Positions 1-6,664 of a stretch of DNA of 19,326 nt are shown here, in pieces (position 1 is the first letter of the stretch; every line of letters starts with the position of its first letter). The position numbers were made by a program, and so were the translations under genes. The notes below the pieces were generated by a model, which had not been told where the DNA came from, ran no database searches, and saw only the letters and a list, made by a program, of their open reading frames with translations. Source of the stretch: UBA1858 sp963926275 (lineage in GTDB: Bacteria > Pseudomonadota > Gammaproteobacteria > UBA4575); assembly GCA_963926275.1 (NCBI GenBank), contig CAWUWP010000093.1, forward strand, positions 1 through 19,326. The letters run 5' to 3'.

Positions 1-1
1 C

Positions 2-292
2 GCCAGCAATGAAGTTGCCAGACTTAATTATACTGGGTTGCCCTTTGGCGCTAGCGGAATCAGCAGCGAACTTATCAACCAACTAATAAACCCCAGTGAA
101 TCCAGTTACCAAGCGAGCCAAAACAATCAATATGGTTTAGGTGACATAGGCACACCTGGACATAGAGGGTCGTTTGAATTAATTAGCGCCACCTCGGTTC
201 CCATACCAGGCGCCGTATGGATATTTGCTTCAGCGCTGTTAATGTTACGCACAAAACTGAGACTAGCTCACCAACCCTTGCATCCAATTTGA
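2..292 (+). CDS. 3' end of a PEP-CTERM-like surface/exported protein (5' end outside window)
   Basis: The reading frame is open from base 2 to the TGA at 290-292, giving about 96 residues with no start in context, so this is the C-terminal part of a longer gene. Near the end it reads SVPIPGAVWIFASALL and then basic residues (RTKLR). That order (VPxP box, aromatic/hydrophobic stretch, Arg/Lys) resembles the VPLP-type variant of the PEP-CTERM sorting signal recognised by exosortases in Gram-negative bacteria. The upstream part is polar and rich in Ser, Asn, Gln and Gly, as in such secreted proteins. The hydrophobic stretch is short (about 15-17 residues), and a 9-residue tail (LAHQPLHPI) follows the basic cluster, so the signal may be degenerate or extended by loss of an earlier stop. 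The last 30 bases overlap the 3' end of the opposite-strand acyltransferase gene. The family call is inferred from the tail alone. Confidence 0.6.
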   Translation, partial: ASNEVARLNYTGLPFGASGISSELINQLINPSESSYQASQNNQYGLGDIGTPGHRGSFELISATSVPIPGAVWIFASALLMLRTKLRLAHQPLHPI

Positions 293-1252
293 AAATATAG
301 TGCAGGCTGACTTTTTCCATGGATTGTCTAACACTTGCCTCAATTCGTCTTCTGGAAACGAATCCAATAAATCTATCTGTTTATTCGCCGCTAACACACA
401 TTGTTTATAGTTTTCTATCAGCTGCAATGCTGGCTGATTAAAATAATTCTCAGGAGGCGGCGGATAGTCATCTCTAATCCCATGCAAATACTGAATAATC
501 TCTCTTTTATATTCTTTGAGCAAACTAATATCGTCATACTCAGGGTGTCCCTGAAAATAAATGACACTCATGTTTTTCTCACAAGCAAGCTGCACTCCCA
601 CCTGCTCACTATGTATGAGCACATCTATATCATGATCAAAAAATGCTTTTTTAGGCACATCATTAAAGCGTGAATGACACATCATGATATTGCTGTCTAC
701 ATTGTTGAGCAGTGGATGTTTTACTTGTAGCGCATCATGTGCAAAAACGCCCCAGCACTTTTCCACCAGACGCTGTCTATCCACATCATAGAAAACTTTT
801 GTTGCTGCATGAGTCGCCAAACAAGAACATATAGTGGAACAAACATTATTTCGCGCCCAATCCAATACTTTTATTAGCTCAGGCCAAAATAATTCATCTT
901 GTAATAATGGCTGTGAGACATTAGCGCCAGTAATGACCAAAGCATCTACATTAATTGACTTTAAGCTATCAAAATCACAGTAGTATTTATCAGTGTGCAG
1001 CTTGGCTTGTTGTGACCGCACTACACCATTTATACCAAATGGATAGAAGTAACAATTCACATCGGAGTTTGCCGCCAACAAACGTAAAAACTGTCTTTCC
1101 GTAGCAGCTATTGCTGCATCAGGCATCATATTCAGAAAGCCAATTTTTATAGCGGGTAATGATTCATTCGCCTGATCAAGCGAGCATACATCGACACCCT
1201 CCGAACGCATGCGTTCGATACTAGGTAGATGATTATGTTGTACAAGCGCCAA
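263..1252 (-). CDS. metA: Homoserine O-acyltransferase, MetA/HTS family (O-succinyltransferase-like)
   Basis: This enzyme acylates the hydroxyl of L-homoserine, the first committed step of methionine synthesis, in the cytoplasm. The 329 residues align along most of E. coli MetA. The nucleophile is Cys144 in CSCLATHAA (E. coli FVCWAVQAA), and the His/Glu pair is His236/Glu238 in QGHPEYD. HSRF (193-196), TERQFLRLL (51-59) and a final SNWM also match. The TTG start is supported because LP at residues 9-10 then aligns with LP at 9-10 of E. coli MetA, and an in-frame stop lies only five codons upstream. Two differences stand out. The E. coli PKK after NLM is replaced by PDAA (44-47). The acyl-specificity position, Gly in E. 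coli and Glu in acetyl-CoA users, appears to be Ser113, so the acyl donor is uncertain. About 20 extra residues sit near the C-terminus. The gene lies 17 bases after the kinase-like gene, probably in one transcript. Family certain; donor not. Confidence 0.85.
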   Translation of the reverse strand: MALVQHNHLPSIERMRSEGVDVCSLDQANESLPAIKIGFLNMMPDAAIAATERQFLRLLAANSDVNCYFYPFGINGVVRSQQAKLHTDKYYCDFDSLKSINVDALVITGANVSQPLLQDELFWPELIKVLDWARNNVCSTICSCLATHAATKVFYDVDRQRLVEKCWGVFAHDALQVKHPLLNNVDSNIMMCHSRFNDVPKKAFFDHDIDVLIHSEQVGVQLACEKNMSVIYFQGHPEYDDISLLKEYKREIIQYLHGIRDDYPPPPENYFNQPALQLIENYKQCVLAANKQIDLLDSFPEDELRQVLDNPWKKSACTIFSNWMQGLVS

Positions 1253-1269
1253 GGTGAGAGACCACTAAA

Positions 1270-2112
1270 TCATGAGCGATTAATTGCTTGGCCAATCAAA
1301 TCCATAAAGTCTTTTTCGTCTCGCAGATTTTGAATGTCATGCAAGTTAATCGTATACCCATAATCTTTTGCGATTGACTCATAAAGCGGCTTGCGATGCT
1401 CCAGTAACCTGGGGAATACCCAACTACCAAATTCATCCGGGTTAATTTCATCCACATCGGACAAATCCTTATCTTCTAGAAACTCAGCCAGATGTTTATC
1501 CAAGAACTGTTCTTGAAAGTATAGAGGCTTGGGATGACTCACCGCACGTTCACATAACATTTGCTCGTGCTCTTCATCTGCACGTATATAAAGTATCAAG
1601 GTCTTTTCTGATAGCACTTCAAATACATTTGGATCATTCAACTCACACAAACTACCACCCGCATCATTTAAAAAATTTGGATAGCCGTATATATTATTTG
1701 CCTTGCCAATGAATTCAGGCACATCCAACATGGCGTAAATTTCTGCTTGTCTATGTAAGAATTGACGTCGCTTAAATTCAGACAACTCAAGACCACCTAA
1801 CTGCGTATTTCCTACCTTTCCTAAAAAAGTAGACACGGGGTCAAGGTTATTCACTGAAATGTTGCTACAGATATAAATAGAATCTGTTCGCAATAAGTCA
1901 GCCAAGAAATCCACATTCATTGCCTTGGCTTTAATATTGTCTAATATGGGCTCTTCTAGATATTTTGTACCAATGCGATAGTCACCAGAGTAGTGAAACC
2001 ATTTCGACCGATCTAACTTATTCGCCAACGTTGTTTTACCCACGCCTGACATCCCCAACAAAGTAATCGCTTTATTGTCTAATGATTTAAAATTTTTCGA
2101 AGAAAGTTTCAT
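1270..2112 (-). CDS. P-loop kinase-like ATPase of unknown function
   Basis: A 280-residue soluble protein with a clear Walker A motif GMSGVGKTT at residues 20-28, placed near the N-terminus as in small-molecule kinases such as shikimate kinase. SGDYRIGTKYLEEP follows at 42-55. Other distinctive segments are LGGLELSEFKRRQ (106-116) and NDAGGSLCEL (149-158), then a beta-strand-like TLILYIRAD (171-179) that could end in a Walker B-type Asp. There is no signal peptide or membrane segment. I recognise the overall pattern as a conserved proteobacterial ATPase but know no assigned substrate. It starts with ATG and has no evident Shine-Dalgarno sequence. It lies 71 bases downstream of the RND permease and 17 bases upstream of the MetA-family gene, so a link to homoserine/methionine metabolism is plausible by context only. 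The 71-base gap holds only a short AT-rich hairpin (2166-2178), too weak to call a terminator. Confidence 0.7.
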   Translation of the reverse strand: MKLSSKNFKSLDNKAITLLGMSGVGKTTLANKLDRSKWFHYSGDYRIGTKYLEEPILDNIKAKAMNVDFLADLLRTDSIYICSNISVNNLDPVSTFLGKVGNTQLGGLELSEFKRRQFLHRQAEIYAMLDVPEFIGKANNIYGYPNFLNDAGGSLCELNDPNVFEVLSEKTLILYIRADEEHEQMLCERAVSHPKPLYFQEQFLDKHLAEFLEDKDLSDVDEINPDEFGSWVFPRLLEHRKPLYESIAKDYGYTINLHDIQNLRDEKDFMDLIGQAINRS

Positions 2113-2183
2113 TTTGTTGGTCGCTGATATTAAGCGCTCAATAGTAGCAGCTTAGATAAGAATTAAAAGTATAACTTTCTTTT

Positions 2184-5100
2184 CTAATCTGGCTTAACGA
2201 TACGTTCGTAAGTAACCCTTCTAAGATCATCAAGCACCATATAAAAACATGGCACTACCACTAAGATTAATATGGTGGCAAAAATTAATCCGAAACCTAA
2301 ACTAACTGCCATCGGAGACAAAAAAGCTGTTTGCCCACTAGCAAAAAATATTAGTGGCGAAATCCCTAAGAATGTCGTTATTGTCGTCAACATGATGGGG
2401 CGAATTCTAACCTGACCTGCATCCATAACTGCCTGGAAACACTCTACGCCTCGGGCTCTTTGTTTCTTTATAAAATCTACTAGAATCAATGAATCGTTGA
2501 CGACTATTCCTGTCAACGCTAAAAACCCGATCATAGATAAGAACTGTAAATTATAGTCGAATATTATATGACCAATAATCACACCAACAATAGCAAATGG
2601 AATCGCTAGCATAATCACAAATGGATCCAACAAAGATTTAAACAAGGCCGCCAATATAAAAAATATTATCGCTAATGAAATTATCAGCACATTCAACATA
2701 TCGTTAAACGAGTCATTGGCTTCTTTTTTCTCACCTAGAAATAATAATTGATTCTTTGCTTTGACTTTCATTAACTCTTGAAATTCTAAAGCAATTAATT
2801 CATTTACTTCCAGTGGCGTTGTTGTCTCTAGATTCACTTCTGCAGTCACCATCGCTAATCGCTGAGCATCTCTACGCAGTATTGTTCCCAATCCACGCTG
2901 CAGATTAATATCTGCCACTTCACCAAGGTATACGGTTCGCCCACCACTCAAAGTAATGGGAAGACTGCCAAGACTATTGCCGTTTTTACGTAACGCATCA
3001 GGATAAATTATTCGCACGGGATACCTATCTTGTTTCCAATTCACATGCGTCACTTCAGGACCCACAAATCCGGTTCGTACTGCCTTTGATAGCTGCGCCT
3101 GTGTGAGCCCCAAATTTCTTCCACGCTCATTCAACGTGTACTGATATTCCAATTTCCCTGGCTCCAGATCCTGCCTCACATCTTTAACTCCTGGCACCCT
3201 GTTGAGGAAGTTACTAATTTTGCCGGACTGACTAATCAATTCATCAATATCATTTCCCACCACGCCAATCTCTATGTCTGATCCAGACGGACCACCCTGA
3301 GGCCGTAAAATAGAAAATCGATGCACACCTGCCACTTCTTGCAATTCAGATCGAATCGCCTCAATTATATTTTCAGTACTTCGTTTACGTGTTCCTTCTG
3401 TCTTAAACTTCAGGTTGACGACTGGCGATACATATTTCTCGATAATTGTTTTTGGCGCTGTCTTTTCAAGATCAATAAATACTTGCACATAATGACTACC
3501 CATCTTCAAGCGATTAAAATCAATTAATATGACCCCTACGTTAGTCAACATAGTCTTAAGCTCATCGCGCTCAAGGGCTGCATTAATTTTCTGCTCAATA
3601 ACTTGCGCCAACTCAGTTGAGTCCTCAACACTATAAGTATTAGGCGCTTCAATATTTATTAGGAATTGTCCAATTTCCACATTTCCGAACTGATTATAGG
3701 GTAACCGTGTTTGCGCATACGTTAATATCACTGAAAGCACTGCAATAGTTAATGCTGACACCACATATCGATTTGTTAATGCCCACTCCAATAACGACAA
3801 GTACTTTTTTAGTGCTTTACTCCAAAAAGGATTGACCTTAGGTTTTTTCTTATCGATACGTAAAAATTCTGCTGAATGTGCTGGCAAAATAACAAAGGCT
3901 TCAATTAATGAACCAACCAATGCTGCACTGACCACTACTGGTATCACCTCTATAAATTTTCCTAACGTCCCACTGACACCAAACATAGGTATAAACGCAG
4001 CGATTGTTGTACACGTTGATGCCACCACCGGCCAGAACACTTCCTTACTTCCGATCAATGCTGCTTGTCTACGATCAACACCATTCTCCATATGTCGATA
4101 CACATTTTCAGTCACTATAATTGCATCATCAACAATCATTCCTAACGCGATTAAAAATGCAAACAAGGAAATCATATTGATTGTATAACCAAGGTAATGA
4201 ATCAATATGATGGCAACAAGAAATGATACTGGAATCCCTAACGAGGTGATGAAAGCGACTCGGAAATTCAAAAATACATACAAGGAGATAAGCACTAGCA
4301 CCAACCCTACGACACCGGAAGACATCACTGTTTCCAAGCGATTCTTTACATACACAGATAAATCACTAAACAGTCCAGCCTTCATCCCTGCGGGCAAATT
4401 TTCTTGCAATTCTCCCGTGTATTGCTTGACCGCCTCAGCGACATCAATGGTGGATGCACGTGCAGTTTTAGTCACTGTCAAATTTACTGAAGATTCACCA
4501 TTGAAACGACCTATCGTTTTAGCCTCTTCTAAACGAAGATCTATTTCAGCAATTTCGGACAATGTCAGCTGACCTCCCCCAGTATTGCTACGTAACACCA
4601 ACTCACCTACGGCTTTAACATTAGGGGCGACCCCCATACCACGCAACAAAATATCACCCTCGGCAGATTGCAAAGATCCACCAGGCAAATCCTGTAAGTT
4701 TTCAGTTAATGCATTTTGAACTTCATTAAGGGAAACATTACGCGCTGCCATTTCATGTGGATCGACAATAACCCACAATTCCCACTCTTGATCCCCGGCA
4801 ATACCAACACTGGCAACACCTGGCAAGCCCAGTAAATCTCGCCTGACATCTTCGGCTGTTTCATATAAAACACCCAACTCAGTCGAGCCATATAAAGTGA
4901 CACTGATAACAGGAAAGCGGGTTTTTAAACGACTGATTTCTGGAGTTTCTGCTTGAACAGGAAGATCATCGATTGCATCAACCACTGACCGTACTTCACG
5001 TAAAAATTCGTCGACATCAACATCTGTCTTTAATTTTATCTCTATCTTGGAAAGCCCTTCTGAACTTTCTGAAGTGACAACATCAACATCTGGAAGTGTT

Positions 5101-5315
5101 TCTATTTTCTCTTCTATTAATATTGTAATTTGTTTTTCGATTTCCTCAGGTGGAGCACCTTCGTACTCCGTCACTATTCTCACTAAATCCAAATCTACAA
5201 TGGGAAACATTTCTTGCGGCATGCTTCGCCAAGACAATACGCCAGCGATAATAATGACAAGTAATAACAGATTAACTATTAATGAATTACGAATCGAAAA
5301 TTGAATAATACCCAT
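2184..5315 (-). CDS. RND-family efflux permease (AcrB/MMPL superfamily)
   Basis: Inner-membrane proton-driven exporter, 1043 residues, the normal length for the AcrB-type family. It begins with a membrane segment (about 11-29), followed by the large periplasmic porter loop, with PGGSLQSAEG at 211-220 in the first half. Membrane segments resume at about 333-350. The proton-relay pair is present in TM4 as Asp396-Asp397 (LGMIVDDAIIVTENV). The second half repeats the layout, with TM10 reading GIVVNDSLILVDF (936-948) and TM11 starting RIRPIMLTT (970-978). TM10 therefore has Asn940 where AcrB has Lys940, while the TM11 Arg and Thr (970, 977) are kept. The start ATG is 12 bases after the stop of the membrane fusion protein, so the two are co-transcribed. 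No outer-membrane channel gene is in the window. The substrate cannot be read from the sequence; drug, metabolite or lipid-like cargo are all possible. Confidence 0.93.
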   Translation of the reverse strand: MGIIQFSIRNSLIVNLLLLVIIIAGVLSWRSMPQEMFPIVDLDLVRIVTEYEGAPPEEIEKQITILIEEKIETLPDVDVVTSESSEGLSKIEIKLKTDVDVDEFLREVRSVVDAIDDLPVQAETPEISRLKTRFPVISVTLYGSTELGVLYETAEDVRRDLLGLPGVASVGIAGDQEWELWVIVDPHEMAARNVSLNEVQNALTENLQDLPGGSLQSAEGDILLRGMGVAPNVKAVGELVLRSNTGGGQLTLSEIAEIDLRLEEAKTIGRFNGESSVNLTVTKTARASTIDVAEAVKQYTGELQENLPAGMKAGLFSDLSVYVKNRLETVMSSGVVGLVLVLISLYVFLNFRVAFITSLGIPVSFLVAIILIHYLGYTINMISLFAFLIALGMIVDDAIIVTENVYRHMENGVDRRQAALIGSKEVFWPVVASTCTTIAAFIPMFGVSGTLGKFIEVIPVVVSAALVGSLIEAFVILPAHSAEFLRIDKKKPKVNPFWSKALKKYLSLLEWALTNRYVVSALTIAVLSVILTYAQTRLPYNQFGNVEIGQFLINIEAPNTYSVEDSTELAQVIEQKINAALERDELKTMLTNVGVILIDFNRLKMGSHYVQVFIDLEKTAPKTIIEKYVSPVVNLKFKTEGTRKRSTENIIEAIRSELQEVAGVHRFSILRPQGGPSGSDIEIGVVGNDIDELISQSGKISNFLNRVPGVKDVRQDLEPGKLEYQYTLNERGRNLGLTQAQLSKAVRTGFVGPEVTHVNWKQDRYPVRIIYPDALRKNGNSLGSLPITLSGGRTVYLGEVADINLQRGLGTILRRDAQRLAMVTAEVNLETTTPLEVNELIALEFQELMKVKAKNQLLFLGEKKEANDSFNDMLNVLIISLAIIFFILAALFKSLLDPFVIMLAIPFAIVGVIIGHIIFDYNLQFLSMIGFLALTGIVVNDSLILVDFIKKQRARGVECFQAVMDAGQVRIRPIMLTTITTFLGISPLIFFASGQTAFLSPMAVSLGFGLIFATILILVVVPCFYMVLDDLRRVTYERIVKPD

Positions 5316-5327
5316 TGACTAAAAACT

Positions 5328-6554
5328 TTACTCAGTCGTCACTTGTTGATTGTCTGATAGTGAATTTACATCACGTGCTACTATATTTTGGCCCATTGAT
5401 AACCCATCAATAATGACTATCTCATCACCAATGCGACGACCCAATTGCACCTGTAATTTCTGAACAGTATTTCCTTCTACGCTATATACGTATGCTCTAC
5501 CATGAAGGTTCAATACAGCCGATACTGGAATAAGTTTTGCGCGTGCTTGTGGCGCTAGTGGCAATGACACAACCGCAAGCAACCCTGCTTGAGCATTCTC
5601 ATTACCTACTCGCACACGAATCTGATGAGTATTTGTATTGATATTAGGGTCAAATTGCAGAGCAACGATTTCACCTTTGACAGACACAGCATTTATAACA
5701 ACATTAACCTGTTGCTTTAAAGCAAGTTCAGCTATCACTTCACCACGCACATCTAGTTGCACATCAAACTGACTAGTATCGACTAAAGCAAGTGCTGATT
5801 GATTAGCATTGACATAGTCACCCTCATTAATGAACACTTCATTCACAACGCCATTAAACGGGGCAGTTAAGATAGTTCGGTCAAGATTTCGTTTAGCAAT
5901 ATCTCGCTGTGCTTTTTTCATGCGCACTCGCGCATTATTTGTTGACACCGAATAATCTAAACGCACCACTTCAGCTTGCTGATCTAACGCACGTTGCCGA
6001 GCGCCATCTAATTGAGATTGAGCAATAAGTTTGCGGCCCAGCAGACTTTGTAATCGTTGTTCTTCTTGCTGCCGCAACTGAAGATTTTTTTGTGCATATT
6101 TCAGTAAGTCTTCATCACGCCCCACGCCTTTCTCTTCTATTATCAATTCAGCAGCCACTTGCAACAAATGATCTTGGTAGTCGGCCCCATCTAACTTCAT
6201 CAACACATCACCAGTGGTCACTTTTTCACCAGGCTCAACTTTTCGAACAATGACCTTGCCTGCGACTTCATAACGAATTTGTGCCGTTTTAATCGGCTGT
6301 AGTCGTCCGGTCACTTGCTCAAATGGCTGCACTTCACGCTCTACAACTTGTGCAACTATGACTTTGATGGATGCTAACTGTTCAAGTTTTGCTTCTGGTT
6401 GAGGCTGGGTCCATAACAATAACCATATAAAAATCATGGCTATTCCCATAATGGCCACTATTAATCCAAACTGAGTCAAAACAGCGCCTTTCTGTTGTTT
6501 ATGTTCTATAATCTCGTCCATTGACGTCGTTATGCTCCTTCTGTGATGTTTCAC
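5328..6554 (-). CDS. Periplasmic membrane fusion protein (HlyD/AcrA-type RND adaptor)
   Basis: Adaptor that links the inner-membrane RND pump to an outer-membrane channel. From the upstream GTG it has 408 residues. There is a cytoplasmic N-terminus, one membrane anchor at about 27-48 and no lipobox. A biotinyl-lipoyl half-motif follows at about 95-127 (VAGKVIVRKVEPGEKV), then a Gln/Arg-rich coiled-coil hairpin at roughly 130-225. The second lipoyl half contains ILTAPFNGVV and FINEGDYV, followed by beta-barrel and membrane-proximal domains. It is the first gene of the leftward group, 12 bases before the permease. Two starts are possible. GTG at 6554 gives the full length. ATG at 6521 (residue 12, MDEIIEHKQQ) has an upstream AAGGAG, though 13 bases away. 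Either leaves the anchor intact, and I lean slightly to the ATG. Confidence 0.9.
   Translation of the reverse strand: MKHHRRSITTSMDEIIEHKQQKGAVLTQFGLIVAIMGIAMIFIWLLLWTQPQPEAKLEQLASIKVIVAQVVEREVQPFEQVTGRLQPIKTAQIRYEVAGKVIVRKVEPGEKVTTGDVLMKLDGADYQDHLLQVAAELIIEEKGVGRDEDLLKYAQKNLQLRQQEEQRLQSLLGRKLIAQSQLDGARQRALDQQAEVVRLDYSVSTNNARVRMKKAQRDIAKRNLDRTILTAPFNGVVNEVFINEGDYVNANQSALALVDTSQFDVQLDVRGEVIAELALKQQVNVVINAVSVKGEIVALQFDPNINTNTHQIRVRVGNENAQAGLLAVVSLPLAPQARAKLIPVSAVLNLHGRAYVYSVEGNTVQKLQVQLGRRIGDEIVIIDGLSMGQNIVARDVNSLSDNQQVTTE
6535..6540 (-). promoter_or_regulatory. Shine-Dalgarno candidate deciding the adaptor start
   Basis: AAGGAG on the minus strand lies 13 bases before the ATG at 6521-6519 and inside the reading frame that opens at the GTG at 6554. 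It is one of only two strong-looking SD motifs in the window. The long spacing weakens the call, but a full AAGGAG here favours initiation at the ATG over the GTG. Confidence 0.4.
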
Positions 6555-6578
6555 AATTTGGACCTATAGCAAGTCGGT

Positions 6579-6608
6579 TTGACATTAAATAATAACAATA
6601 AGTTTAAA
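6579..6608 (+). promoter_or_regulatory. Candidate sigma-70 promoter for lptD-surA-pdxA
   Basis: A consensus -35 TTGACA at 6579-6584 is followed after 18 bases by TTTAAA at 6603-6608, a 4/6 match to TATAAT. A transcript starting near 6615 would have a leader of about 50 bases before the lptD ATG. I looked for the sigma-E promoter that controls lptD in E. coli and did not find a convincing one. Confidence 0.4.
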
Positions 6609-6612
6609 CCAA
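6584..6612 (-). promoter_or_regulatory. Candidate divergent promoter for the efflux genes
   Basis: On the minus strand TTGGTT (6612-6607) is followed after 17 bases by TTTAAT (6589-6584), a 5/6 match to TATAAT. It is almost fully interleaved with the plus-strand lptD promoter candidate, the -10 of one lying beside the -35 of the other. RNA polymerase could then probably occupy only one direction at a time. This is pattern matching only. Confidence 0.33.
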
Positions 6613-6664
6613 TCCGTATGCGTCACTCTCTATTTTAATAACTATAAGAAACTACACAGACTAC

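Noticed and set aside
38..40. TTG as the true start of the left-edge gene
   Set aside because: The frame is open from base 2 without a stop, there is no ribosome-binding site, and the protein looks like the tail of a larger one.
2166..2178. An AAAGT/ACTTT hairpin after the RND permease as a terminator separating it from the kinase gene
   Set aside because: Five mostly A-T pairs around a 3-base loop are too weak. I cannot say whether the four leftward genes are one or two transcripts.
6555..6664. A sigma-E promoter for lptD as in E. coli
   Set aside because: The only GGAACTT-like stretch (GGACCTA at 6560) has no suitable partner about 16 bases downstream.
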